A stretch of DNA of 64,000 nt from Massospora cicadina (lineage: Eukaryota; Entomophthoromycota; Entomophthoromycetes; Entomophthorales; Entomophthoraceae): NCBI GenBank assembly GCA_022478985.1, contig JAKSZP010018558.1, positions 62,001 to 126,000 of the forward strand, given 5' to 3'. The number at the start of each line of letters is the position of its first letter. Within the stretch, counting starts at the first letter, position 1. Both the position numbers and the translations under genes were made by a program. This document shows positions 34,970 through 46,160 of this stretch, piece after piece. Under the pieces are notes generated by a model that saw only the letters and a list, made by a program, of their open reading frames with translations, was not told the DNA's origin and ran no database searches.

Positions 34970-35808
34970 GGTTGATTACCAAGTATAGCACATTGCCCTA
35001 TGGAATCATGCATTTATTGGTGAACCTTGGCTTAGCACACTTCCATCAATTAGTTCCCCTTGAGTTTCCTTAAAATTGTTTTCTCAAGACTAATCTCTCC
35101 CATTGGTTGACTTCCAACATAATAAAGTACCCTTTGTTAGTATACGTTTTATATATAAATCTTGAAAAAACTTGTGCATGTGGACCTCTTCAAGGAGATC
35201 TCATGTAACGCTAGCTATTTAATTTTAACAACTGCAACTCTCTCTGCTTGTGCACCGTTGGGCTGCCCAGGTTCCCTCCAACCTAGGACGCCTATGCACT
35301 TCCACTTAGAGCACCGCTTGGGTATGGACCTCACTTTGGGGTTCACTCCAGCCTGGTTGTTAGTTAGGTTTTGGTTCTTCTATCTCCTGTTAACCACCCT
35401 CGCCCTAAGTTATTATGGCTCAAGCACCATCTGCAGATTCTACTAACTTTATTACTGATAACTAGTTCCCTGTCATTGGGTCTTTGCACTGCGCACCACC
35501 ATACTAGAAACTGTTGATTTATAGATAATCTCTTGACAATAAGTATAAAAGTACTTTATTTTTTAATAATAGACAGTCATCTCGCAGAATCTTTATTTTT
35601 TTCTTGAAAACTATATTTGTTTAAGCGGTGATCTTCAGTAAACAGTCTGGAATCATTTTAGTAAGGATTATCTAGTAACCAGTTTTGGGATCTACTTGGT
35701 AAAGACACCTGCAAAAAGTCACCTTGTGAAAATTAAGCTCCTTGAGAAAGAGGTTAAATAAGTATTTTTTGAGTTTGTTGGATAATTATATCTATGAATT
35801 AATTAAAG
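34970..35808 (+). repeat. Possible LTR before a primer-binding motif
   Basis: A stretch without open frames starts TGAGTTTGGTTGATTACC, contains a TATA-like TTTATATATAAATC at about 35,148, and is followed by TGGCGACAGAGTTTGGAACA at 35,809-35,828, which looks like a primer-binding site. A similar AATAAAGTAC ... TTTATATATAA arrangement lies in the solo LTR at 54,190-54,240, so the two may be related LTR families. No second copy is present. Confidence 0.35.
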
Positions 35809-35828
35809 TGGCGACAGAGTTTGGAACA

Positions 35829-36229
35829 AAATCTTGCTACATAATAATTGTGATATTAAAAGAAAATTTTCTGTAATGATAATAGAGCAAAGAATCACTC
35901 AACAAACATTTTATCAACTCGCTACAGCACAAAATACATTCTATTGTCTAATATGCGGTAATCACATCCTAAATTGGCAAATCAGTCATTTCAATTACTC
36001 AAGTTATTTTGGAAGAACCTAAGAGCTATCTGGAACAATGACTATACAGAGAAATAACGAGATAACAATAAAATTTTGTTTTTAAAGTCTTCTGATCCTG
36101 ATATCTACAAATAAAAATGTTACTATAATGATCTTTTTTATAATGTCATCATTGTATGCTCAATATGTGAAAAAAGAGTTTGGCAAGATTTGCCTAGTTA
36201 ATTAACTTATTCCCTGCTAAGCGTAAGAC
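35829..36229 (+). other. Remnant of gypsy leader, no gene
   Basis: AT-rich sequence following the primer-binding-like motif. The frame 35,834-36,022 has no motif I recognise. LINE G starts about 36,230. Confidence 0.3.
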
Positions 36230-39061
36230 ATACCTCACAAGGTGGCCATCATCAGCCACCCTCAGCCAGAACTCCAAAGAACCCCCACTAGTCTACAATA
36301 GCGCTCTCCTACACCAAAGAGGAGCTCCCAAGGAAGCTCAACCCACCAAAAATGACTGGTAATATACAACGTGATGGATGAAACAACTCAAAGAGCTCTA
36401 CTTCCCCTTACAACCCAAATCTTGTGAAGCACCTTTGCAATGTTGGAGGATGAGAGTATGGACTTAGACACAACAAATGTGGATACTTTGGATGTCACCA
36501 TTGATCAACTTCAGGAACTACCCTCGCATCTTAGCAGGGGTAGCATCCTAGACTTGTTATAAGGATCCTCAACCCCCTCCCCCAAACACCCTCCGGCGTT
36601 CCACTTACCTCTCTGAAAATAAATAGTCAAACTAGATGACTCAAACTAGCCGCCTTCCAGCTGCAGGTTTAATTGCTGTCAACCTCCTAGATGTGGTGGG
36701 AGCAACTATGAGTCCCCATGAAAGTACCCTGACCCTGCAATCCATATATCAGTGGTTTATGAGATTAAATGCAGTGATCCCACCTCCTTTGCAACTTCAG
36801 GTCAGCGTGGATTGACTTTGCTTCCATCCAGGACCCCCACTTTAAACCTAATGAACACAATATTTGGAATAATCATTTTGGAGGAAACTCCTTCTGGACA
36901 AGTCATGCCTCCTTTATAATTCTTAATCCCTGGATCAAAACCCACGCCTTCTCGCAACACTTTGGTGGCCGTCTTATAATGGACAAACTCACAACGCCTA
37001 ACTTCTCCTTCTTTGTCGTCAATATATACCTGCCTCAAGCAGGGGCTGGCCAGAACTGGCTGCTGAAGGAGCTAGTCCAACTGAATCTCTCGCAAAATAC
37101 AATTTTACTATAAATTTCAACAGTACCCTAAGCTGCGCTCATGACTCTTACTCCCAGCAACAAATGAACGGCTCAGATCCAGTAGACTCCACACTTTCTT
37201 CACAATACTAGTTTCATAATTCTCTGCCACCCTCCGAGTCTAGCATTAGTTGTATGGCCAGGATCAATTACAATTAATGGTTAGTCCTCTTGGCATCATG
37301 CATTGACTTGGCACTAATGAGCCCTCTTCTGGTTTATTATGCCTCATCTCCAATTTCCTGTGAAAATCATCTGAGTGATTACAGATCAATCACTGTTGTC
37401 CTTACCACCACACTCATACCATTGTGCAGGTTTTAATCAACTGTTGCCGTGGTTATTCTGAATAACCCCTTTTTTTAAAGGATAATTTGTCTAAACTCAT
37501 ACGGAAAACTCTTTTCTACACACCACACCACCTGAGCAACCTCAGCGCGAGTTGGGCAGTGACCATGGAGGGAATTAAACAGATTTATAATATCTGCTTA
37601 AAAGCCCAGATGGCCGCATATACTGCCAGAGTCAAGAAGTTTGAAGCTAGATTTAGGCATTTTAATGGGACTGAAACCCTTCTTCTCCCAGTTGTCTGAA
37701 TTACTGGGAAGCCGCTCAAGAAGCACTTTGCTCAGAACTTGCACTGCAGGAAGAGTGGGTAGCCAAATTCACGTCTTCTCACTATCACGCCCAATGAGGA
37801 CGCCTTATTTAAATCTTTCAGAAGCATAAAGCCAGCTCTACAGTGCAGGAAATCTTGGCTCTGAATTTCTTTTACCATTACAACGGATAAAGGAGCCTTT
37901 TGCAGGAACTGCAACGCTTTATCTTCAGTATGTACCATGCTGATCAGAATGAACCTTCAGTATCAAAGACTTCTTGTGGCATACTTCAATGTTTCACATT
38001 AACCCACTTTAAGACAAAGCTATTTTGTCCCATTTTACCAGTCAGATGTTTATGGAAATCCTCCTTAAATCTCTGCGGCTTAAAGCCCTCATCCCTGATG
38101 GCATACCTTTTGAGATTACCTTCTAGATTGCGCAGTGACAGCCAAGTTCCTCTGTGATCTTTTCACCTCGTTTTTGGTGCAATGATAGGTACTTCCTATA
38201 ATATGGGTTTAAACACGATTTTTATTGATAAAAAGTCATAGCATGATTACCTATCCAACTGGTGCCCTATAGCCTTGATTAATGGGGACCTTACGTTGTT
38301 CACGAAACTTCTGGCCAACAGCATAACAGCATGAGTTTCGCCCCACCTGAAATCCTCCCAAAATGGTTTTATCCCGGGGAGGTCTTTATAGAATAACAAT
38401 GATGCCATTCATGTGAATTGTGACTTATGACTAATGACTCACACAAGGAGAATGGCTCCATGACTTTCTCTCTATGTGAAGGCTTTTGATCAGTTTGCCT
38501 GGAATTACTATATGCCTCCTTAGCCCGCTTCAACCTTTTTTCTACAGCAAGACGCTAGATCACCAAGCTCAATGACTAACTCCATACCAGAGCCCTTGCA
38601 CCATCTGGATTCACGGTGGAAGTTACTGTTGGGCAGGGTCTCCGCCAAAGTGATCCTTGAGTCGCTTCCTTTTCAATATCAATTTTAATCCCCTATTGGC
38701 CTCCTTAAATTATCTGATGGGGTTCTAGTGCCAGGTAAGGCCACCACCTGCACTATGGCACATGTGAATGACAAAGCTTATTGCGTTTGGATGCCCTGAG
38801 GAAACCACCCTTGCCGCTGTGATCCTTTAAAGGTTTATAAAGCGTCTAACGCCAAGTTCAACACCTCTAAAACAACAGTGGTACAGGTTGGCTCACCCAT
38901 ATTAACTCCACAATTAGATGGAGCCAACATGCGGAATCTGCCATCACTTGGGCTTCCTGACAAAATTCACAAGGATTCATACTCAGTGACAATGAGTATT
39001 AGATCCTGGAAGTGGTAAATTTAAGGATTTCCAGCTGGAACAGGACTATATAGCTCCTAGG
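36230..39061 (+). pseudogene. LINE G, endonuclease and reverse transcriptase part
   Basis: Decayed non-LTR element, 5' part. An ORF1 end may lie in 36,230-36,550. The APE-type endonuclease is seen at 36,640-37,090: GLIAVNLLDVVG at the start, then HAFSQHFGGRLIM and FFVVNIYLPQAGAG (the NIYxPxxxxxR segment). The reverse transcriptase follows: LIPDGIPFEI (about 38,090-38,120, the GPDGIPxEFY motif), NWCPIALINGDLTLFTKLLA (38,258-38,318), QNGFIPGRSL-like (38,360), LYVKAFDQFAWN (DxxKAFDxVxW, 38,470-38,510) and HVNDKAYCV in place of the ADD box (38,763-38,790). Many stops. The element is split by a solo LTR at 39,067 and resumes at 46,565. Confidence 0.65.
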
Positions 39062-39066
39062 GTTGG
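39062..39066. repeat. TSD GTTGG, left copy
   Basis: The five bases left of the old solo LTR; the same five occur at 46,560-46,564. Confidence 0.75.
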
Positions 39067-39582
39067 TGTAAGTCCGGGCGAGCGCCCCCTCCATTTGGAT
39101 TGGGGGTGTTCCCCTTCCCATCAAAAAGGGTTCAAGAAAGGCAGCTGTCCCTCTCATCTCACAGGGTGACCTCACCCATGTGGTTGATGAGCGATGGGCA
39201 ACAGCTCTTCCTTTGAGGATCCTGCCACCTGTCCCAGTATTGACTTTGAATAAATTAATACAATTAATTAAGGGTATTTGTGCTAAGCTTTTGGGGAGTT
39301 GGCATTCTCTTAGTATGAAAGATCCAAATAAAGTTGAGGGCAACGAGCCTTTGTCATTAAGATCTGGGAGCATTAAATCATTTAAACAAGGCCCAATGAG
39401 CGTGTACCTTTAATGAATAAAGTATCTAATGTTGTATCTCCATCAAAACTCACCAATGGCATTGGCCATTGAAAATGCAGCCCACAGTTCAAAACCCTCC
39501 TCAGACACATCAGAATCTTCATGTGATATTTCCTGCTTGGACGAACAGATGCCAGAGCAACCAGGTATAGGCGAATTGGGTG

Positions 39583-39587
39583 CCCCA
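39583..39587. repeat. TSD CCCCA, left copy
   Basis: CCCCA left of the D 5' LTR; the same at 45,852-45,856. Five bases is usual for Ty3/gypsy integrases. Confidence 0.8.
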
Positions 39588-40809
39588 AGTAAGTCTAGGG
39601 GAGCAACCCCTCTGCTTGGATTGGGTAGTTTTCCTATTTCATAATATAAAGGGTCTGAAGAGGGCAGCTGCACCTCTCGTTACACAGGGCGACATCACCC
39701 ATTTGGTAGATGATTGCTGAGTAACAGCTCTCCCTATGAAGATTCCTCCCCCTGTCCCCACACTTGCCTCTGCCAATTTAGTTCACCAAATCAAGGATAT
39801 CTGTGCAGAAATCATTGGTATCTGTTATTCCCACGAGCTGGATAAGTTTTTAATGCCAATGGCGCCAAACCCTTGAAATCAAAGTCGGACTGTCCAAAAC
39901 TACAGGAATAAAGTCCAACGGTTGTGCAACTCATATTTGAAAGGGGACAATTAATAAATCCTTGGTCAAAATAGCCAAAGGCATCGAACCATTGAAAAGT
40001 ATGATGGCCATCTCTAAACTCACCTCAAAATTATCAGGGACAAACTCCAAAGGGCAGATATCACCATCAGGGACTGTTGATAAAAGTTCAAAACCCCGTT
40101 ACAAAAATCATGATTGGCAATCATTGGTATTCATTTAGCCGAAAAAATGCTCCAGTGACTGGGCATGGGTGGGACGGTTATTCCAAACCCATTTCTGATC
40201 CCTTGGGACCGCCCCTATGTGGGGTGGCCCTGGGGAATTCCTGTTGCCCATTGGGCCAGACGCCATCATGCTAACAGTTGCAAATGCAGTAAAGCCTCAG
40301 GTCAGGCGTTTGCAGTTGAACTGATAGCAACTTAGCCTGCCACAGATTCCCTTAATGTCTGTTCAGATTGAAGTCATTATTTCCCCCTCTCTCAAAAATT
40401 TTTAGGTTAGGTCGGTATTTGTGGTCCCCAATCCCATGCTTTGACAATCTGCCCAAATCAAACACTATTTAATCAGTCACATTGCACTGAGGAAATTGTT
40501 GATGAATTTATTTATTTAACTTTTTAATAAAATCCCTAAACCCAATTCCAGTTTTTATTATGTTCATATCTAAACCACCCCTCCTGACTATATTTCAACT
40601 ACCCAAAGGACTTGTGGCCATGTTTATCTGGTTTTTCACTATGTTCCTATACAAAAATATGGCTCATAGACGCTCAGTGACGAAATCCCTTCCTGATTTC
40701 ATAAAAGTCATGCAAGTACCAGAGCCGCAGGCATTTGGGCTTGTCATTTGGTTGCTTCAGCACTTAAATTCTTAGGTCATTCTAAAAATAACATGCTGTC
40801 TTCCTGACA
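39588..40809 (+). repeat. Chromovirus D 5' LTR
   Basis: 1,222 bp; begins AGTAAGTCTAGGGGAG (TG changed to AG) and ends CTTCCTGACA. Matches 44,638-45,851 throughout. Confidence 0.88.
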
Positions 40810-40869
40810 TAATCAACCAACCATTATTCTTAACCATCTTACGCCCTTCACGTTGAGATTAGCATAGCA

Positions 40870-41430
40870 GTGGCCCTTTTCTATCAGCTGAATAAGGTTG
40901 TGAAGAAGCTCTACTATGGCCACAATATCCTAATATCTCCTGAATTTTCTAAGCCCACCCTTCAAAATGGTATGTTCATTCTAGGAGCTGCCACGGTGGC
41001 CTTGGTGTCGAATTCTAGCTCTAAATCATTGTCCAAAATAATTTCAACAGTTGCCATAGCCCACGTGCCCATGTCAGTATATACTGTCATTCCAACTTAT
41101 AGAGTAGCTATTTCTGTCACAAACCTTGTGGTTTCCCCCAATCCTAGTACCATCTCTTCCTTATCTACAGACTCAAATATAGCTGCCAAAAAAGAGAATT
41201 TCACCTACTTTTTATTGCCCATGAAAGTTAGTTTTAGAGCTCTCCAAATGTCCTTTGAGGCCTTAGTAGAAACTAGACCAGAGGTTATTTTTATGAGTGT
41301 AGAGCTAGCCCACCAGTTGGAACTTGACCTGGACTTGGGTACTACAAAAGATAGTCACTTCATCAGCCTCTCAGCCCTTATACCTAGTTTGATGCCCAGT
41401 AACTTTCTCTGTTCACTAGTTTAGCTTTTG
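40870..41430 (+). pseudogene. D gag end and aspartic protease, inactive
   Basis: One open frame of 184 residues, the longest left in D. Its first part (about residues 1-115) is unplaced and probably a Gag remnant. From residue 120, MKVSFRALQMSFEALVETRP and VIFMSVELAHQLEL align with the gypsy retropepsin: the catalytic loop D-T-G-A is E-T-R-P here (41,269-41,280), so Asp, Gly and Ala are all lost. The helix after the loop (FMSVELAHQL) is well kept. Function: Gag-Pol cleavage; this copy cannot do it. Reverse transcriptase follows after about 400 bases. Confidence 0.65.
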
Positions 41431-41739
41431 CAACCAGTTCTCTGCAATGCTAAATTTGGTCTTTCTGGTAATCTTAGGGGTGGATTGGTAGCGTCAACAG
41501 TATGTTAGAATTTACCTGTAGTCTAATATGATGTTATTTATTAATGACCAGACGTAAGACGAGTTTCCTTTAGTGGATACTCTTACAAAAACTCAAAGTC
41601 GTAGTTCAATCAATCCCTTGTTTCCCCTGCAGGTCTCCCATCAAATTTCCCTGAGGCATTGATGGTTTAATGAAGTATCTTCAATTCTGAGAAGGCAGAT
41701 CATCTCCCCTCTAATACTAAATTTGATTTAAGGTTTAAA

Positions 41740-42470
41740 AACTGTGCAGATGGTGAACATAAATTGCCCACTGTACCCACATATGGCGGAGGAGGAGGCT
41801 GCTCTCAATGCATGGTTGGATGACATGCTTAACGAAGGGTAGTTGTTCAAAGAGACATCACCAGTTGCTTCTCCCATCGTTTTTGCCAAAAAGGCCGATG
41901 GTTCCCTTTGTCCCTGCATGGATTATGGTCACCTAAATAAAATCACAGTTCATGATCTCTACCCTTTTCTGGAGCAGACTATTGGTCAAGTGATTACAAG
42001 TCGTGTGTGTTCTCTAAACTGGATTTTTAATGCTTTGAATCAAATTCTGGTGACGGAAGGCCAGGAATGGCTTACCACTATCCAAACAAAAGGGGCATTT
42101 TCTAATTTTGGGTAATGCCATTTGGGTTAAAGAATGCACTGGCCACATTCCAAAGAATGATTGAAAGTGTGTTGGGTGATCTCCAGCTCACCTGCGCATC
42201 AGCTTATATTGAAGATACACTGGTACACTCCTCAACTCCTGAACAACATGCAAAAGACTTAGAAGCGATTGTGGCGGCCTTATATAAGGCGGGCCTATTT
42301 GTTAAGCCTTTAAAATGAGAGTTTTTTGGGAGGAAATTACATTTTTAGGCAATCTTGTTTTAAAGGATGGATACAAGATTCCCCTAACATGTTGAAGCCA
42401 TCCGCGAGTGGCCCACTTCAATGACATAAAAGCAATTAAGAAGCTTCTTGGGCACTATAATTTTTTTGGA
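41740..42470 (+). pseudogene. D reverse transcriptase
   Basis: SPVASPIVFAKKADGSLCPC (41,859-41,918) is the fingers motif SPxxSPxxFVxKKDGxLRxC, followed by MDYGHLNKITVHDLYPF. The frame 41,843-42,115 ends at a stop (TAA) at 42,114-42,116, and 42,115-42,318 continues with MPFGLKNALATFQRMI and ASAYIEDTLVHS; the second reads YIED where YxDD is needed. EHAKDLEAIVAAL and KAGLFVKPLK complete the thumb. The catalytic centre is altered. Next come a LGHYNFFxKF-like stretch and RNase H. Confidence 0.8.
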
Positions 42471-42479
42471 AAAATTCTC

Positions 42480-42960
42480 CCCTGCCTTATCCCGGTTAGC
42501 TGCCCCACTTCATCCACTCATAAGTAAGAATGTCTCCTTTCGTTGGACGCTTAAGTGTCAGCAGGCATTTGAGTCAATTAAAGGGGTGTTTTTATCTCCC
42601 CTATCTTGAAACATGTGGACCCCTCTAAGCCCTATGTCATAGCATGTGACACGTCATCTGTTGCGGTGGGAGCTGTATTGCTTCAGGAGCATGAGGGGTT
42701 AGAGAACCCCACGCCTACTTTTTCTGCAAGTTCTATCCTACAGAGCAGCCTTGGGCCATCTATGATAAGGAGCTGGCAGCTGTGGCATGGGCCCTGACCC
42801 ACTGGCGGTATCTTTTGCAGGGCGATCAACATGAGTTGACAGTGCAAACGGATCATCAAGCCCTTCTCTACTTCCATAAACTACAGAAGTTGGCACACAG
42901 GCAATCCTGAACCTACCATAATTTGTATATCTTTGACTCATTATGAGTTTGTGAAAAGAG
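42480..42960 (+). pseudogene. D RNase H
   Basis: Preceded by FRWTLKCQQAFESIKGVFLS (42,538-42,597). The frame 42,606-42,797 reads LKHVDPSKPYVIACDTSSV and AVGAVLLQEHEG, a good RNase H start with its Asp in ACDTS. A frameshift leads on to AIYDKELAAVAWAL (seen across frames) and QGDQHELTVQTDHQALLYF (42,823-42,880), the TDH motif. Active residues remain but the frame is broken. Confidence 0.75.
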
Positions 42961-42999
42961 CATTGAATGCTCTTCCCAACTTCTTAAGCTGTAACACGC

Positions 43000-44340
43000 A
43001 CATTGCCCTGTATATATGGATGAGGCGATCTGGTTTCTATTATCCCTACCACCCAAATCTTATCCATCTTCCCACCCAGGGTTTTGACAGTGGAATTAGC
43101 TCCAGATGCACCCCTAATCTCCCAAGTTTTGGCAGCCCAAACGGCCTGTGAGAAGGGGTGAACCTTATGGAGCAAACGTCTCCTCCTGCATCTAAACATT
43201 CCTGGTATTCTCTGCGTGAGGGTCTCATTAAAATTTTAGTAGAGGGTTTGGGTTCCTCCCCTTCTTTGAGCTGAAGTGATTCAGGCTCACCATGATCCTC
43301 CCTTAGTCAAATACCCTTGGAACAAGGAAACCTTGATTTGATCAAATTGTACCTATAACTGGGCAGATTTGAAAAAAGATTTACCGGCATGGATTTCAGA
43401 TTGTATCATTTTGTGCTCATGCCAAGTTGGATTGATCAGGCAATAATGGCCTTCCTCAACCTTACAACAAGCATAGGGTCCATGGATATCAGTATTCGTG
43501 GACTTTATCAATTAATTTTTAAGTTCCTTTGGGTTTACCATGGTGATGGTGGTGGTTGACCATTTCACAAAATTTTCCTTCTTTATCCCATGTTTCTCTG
43601 CTATCATTTCTGAGGAAACTGCTAGACTTTTTGTGAGCCATGTGTTCTCGGTGTTTGGCCTCCCACAGGAGATCATTAGCTACTGAGAGCCTCAAATCAC
43701 AGCACAATTCTGGAATGAGCTCTTGGTAATTTTGAAGGTTACGTCCACCATTCCACTGTGTACCACCCCAAATCTAATGGCAATTTGAACAGGTAAATCA
43801 GATCCTTGAGCAGTATCTGCGCTGTTACGCAGCTGCTGCTCAGGATACCTGGGATGATGCTCTCCCACTCACTCAGTTTGCATATAATAAAGGAACGCAT
43901 GCCTCCATTGGATTCTCTCCAAATAAAGTGACCTTGGGGGTACAACCCCTCATTCTCAGTTGGCCCGTGCCTTCTCCCAGAGGTACCAGCCACCGCTGAT
44001 CATGCCCAACATATATGGTCAACGCAGTCCTTAGTTTGGGAGCATCTCACTAAGGCCATAAGTGACTATAAATGGTTTATAGATTGGATGTAGCTCCCAG
44101 CTCATGACATCAAGGTCAGTTCATATGCCATTCTCAATACGCGCCATTTATAGATGCGCGTGCCCTCATGTAAGTTTGCAAGAAAGTGCTTGGGTCCCCA
44201 TTTAGTGGAGGAAGATTTAGGTGAATGGTGCTTTCTGGTTAAAATTGCCACCCCACTGGAAAAACACCCAGGTTTCCATGTACCTCAGTTATCCCCATTC
44301 AAGAGGTCAATCCCCTTGGATCCAGAGTCTATTGTGATTG
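43000..44340 (+). pseudogene. D integrase, decayed
   Basis: Core: FGFTMVMVVVDHFTKFSFF at about 43,528-43,585, with the segment VDFI before it giving the first catalytic Asp. FGLPQEIISY-stop-EPQIT (about 43,658-43,695) corresponds to GLPxxIxSDRxxQF: the second Asp codon is TAC (Tyr) and the Arg codon is TGA. TWDDALPLTQFAYNKGTHAS (about 43,846-43,905) matches the stretch near the third acidic residue (W-x-x-x-L-x-x-x-x-F-A-Y-N). The GPF/Y-like part, GPHLVEEDLGEWCF, is in frame 44,154-44,396. Three or more shifts. Confidence 0.7.
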
Positions 44341-44357
44341 AGGATGTGGAGGAGGCT

Positions 44358-44530
44358 GAAGTGGAGGGCATCTTGGCTTCCCGCAAAGCTCGTTAATCAG
44401 TTCAATACCTTGTTGCTTGGAAAGTCTATCTGGCCTATGAGAACAGTTGGGTCAGGGCCAAGGTTGCCTGAACTGCTCCAAGTTGGATGAGGCTTTCCAT
44501 GCCTCCCACCCAGATGCTCCTCGTCCTCCC
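44358..44530 (+). pseudogene. D chromodomain at integrase C terminus
   Basis: VEGILASRKAR ends at a TAA (44,394-44,396), and after it in the same or neighbouring frame come QYLVAWKVYLAYENSWV and EAFHASHPDAP. Order and spacing match the chromodomain fold: VExILxxR, then QYLVxWKGY, then ExSWV, then LxxFxxxHP. Chromodomains on integrase direct insertion to chromatin marks such as H3K9 methylation in fungal chromoviruses (established for the family). This places D among chromoviruses. Confidence 0.75.
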
Positions 44531-44637
44531 CCAAATATTGAGTTTTAATGGCTATCAAATTACCTAAAGCCCACAAAAATGTGGCTCTTGCGCAGTTTCC
44601 TGGTGGTGGGGCCCCCTTTGGCAAAAGGAAAGTGTAA

Positions 44638-45851
44638 TGTAAGCCTAGGGGAGCAACCCCTCTGCTTGGACCAGGCAGTTTTCCCATTTTCTAATAAAAA
44701 GGGTCCAACGAGGGTGGCTGTACCTCTCGTTAAACAGGGCGACCTCGCCCATGTGGTAGATGAGCGCTGGGTAACAGCTTTCCCTCTGAAGATTCCTCCC
44801 CTGTCTCAAAGCTGGACTCTGCCAAATTAGTTCGCCAAATTGAGGAGACCTGTGCAGAAATCATTGGTAACTGTCATCCCCACGAGCTGGATGGATTTTC
44901 TAAAGCCAATGGTCAAACCCTTGAAATCAAAGTCAGAATGTCCAAAATCTACAGGAATAAAACCTGATGGGTGTGCAGCTCGTAGTTAAAAGGGGAAAGT
45001 AATGAATTCTCGGTTGAAATCGCCAATGGCATCAATCCATTAGCAGTATGATGGCTGACTCCAAAATCCCCTCAAAATCATCAGGGACAAACCCCAATGG
45101 GCAGGCATCACCATCAGGGGCTGTTGCTGATAAAACAAAGCTCACATTTCAAAAATTGGGATTGGTGACTGATGGTACCCATTTGGCCAAACCAATGCTC
45201 CAGCAACTGAGCATGGGCAGTTTGGCCATCCCAAACCTGTTTCCGACCCCTTGGGACTGAACCTACGTGGGGTGGCCCTGGGAATTTCCATGCCCATCGG
45301 GCCAGATGCTGTCACACTAACTTTCACAAATGCAGTAAAGCCTTGGGTAAGGTATTTATGGTTTAATTAATATTAACTCAGCCTACCACCAATTCCCTCA
45401 ATGTCAGTTCATATTGAGGTTGTTATTTCCCCTCGCTCAAAAATTCGCCAGGTTAGGTCGAAATTTGTGGGCCCCAATCCAATGCTTTGACAAGCTGCCC
45501 AAATCAAACACTATTTAATCAGTCACATTGCACTGAGGAAATTTTTGGTTAATTTCTATATTTAACTTTTCAATAAAAATCCCTAAACCTAATTCAGTTT
45601 TTTATGTTCAAATCTAAACCACTCATCTTGGATATATTCTAACAACCCATAGGACCCATGGCCATCTTTACCTGGTTCTTCGCTAGGTTCCTATACACAA
45701 CTGTGGCTCATGGGCGCTCAGTGGCGAAATCCCTTCTGGTTTCATAACAATCATGCAGTAGCAGTGCCACTGGCATTCAGGATTTTCAAATGGTTGCTAT
45801 AGCACTTAAATTGGTAGGCCAGTCTTATCTTAACTTGCTGTCTCCCTGAAA
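44638..45851 (+). repeat. Chromovirus D 3' LTR
   Basis: 1,214 bp, starts TGTAAGCCTAGGGGAGC and ends CTCCCTGAAA. Preceded by a purine run and followed by the CCCCA duplication (45,852-45,856). Confidence 0.88.
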
Positions 45852-46079
45852 CCCCAAACCTGTTCCTGACCTCTTGGGACCACCCCTATGTGGGGTGGTC
45901 TTGGGAGTTTCCTGCCGCCCATTGGGCAAGATGCCATTGTCCAGTCACCAAAACTAAAGAAAATTTGGCAATTCAGGCATCCATAGGTGCACTTACAGTG
46001 AATGGGCCTGTCACTGACTCTTTCAAAGTCAGTTCAATTTTAATTAATTTTCACCCCTCACTTGCTCAAAGTTCACCAT

Positions 46080-46160
46080 ATTAGGTTAAATCTTTTTTAG
46101 TACTAGTGGTGCCCAACCCAAAAGGGGGAGCCGCCACGCATCCAGATTAGGTTAAATCTT
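46080..46160 (-). mobile_element. 51-bp G-type LINE tail insertion, 15-bp TSD
   Basis: ATTAGGTTAAATCTT is at 46,080-46,094 and 46,146-46,160. Between them lie 51 bases that on the minus strand read GATGCGTGGCGGCTCCCCC, TTTTGGGTTGGGCACC, ACTAGTACTAAAA. They match element H at 58,146-58,194 almost exactly. It sits inside the older solo LTR. Confidence 0.88.

Larger units (their letters stand above)
39588..45851 (+). mobile_element. Chromovirus D (Ty3/gypsy), gag largely lost
   Basis: LTRs 39,588-40,809 and 44,638-45,851 with 5-bp duplication CCCCA on both sides. A purine run AAAAGGAAAG (44,623-44,632) lies just before the 3' LTR. The internal region is only 3,828 bp: it opens with the end of gag and protease at 40,870, then reverse transcriptase, RNase H, integrase and a chromodomain. 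Most of gag is missing. The two LTRs differ at many sites in the stretches I compared, mainly transitions, so the insertion is not recent. It sits in an older solo LTR of its own family. Confidence 0.9.

Noticed and set aside
38999..39373. Minus-strand frame of 124 residues
   Set aside because: Spans the edge of LINE G and the solo LTR, so it cannot be a single old gene; no motif.
40870..41424. Host gene of 184 residues
   Set aside because: Its second half matches gypsy protease and it lies between D LTRs; it is element sequence.
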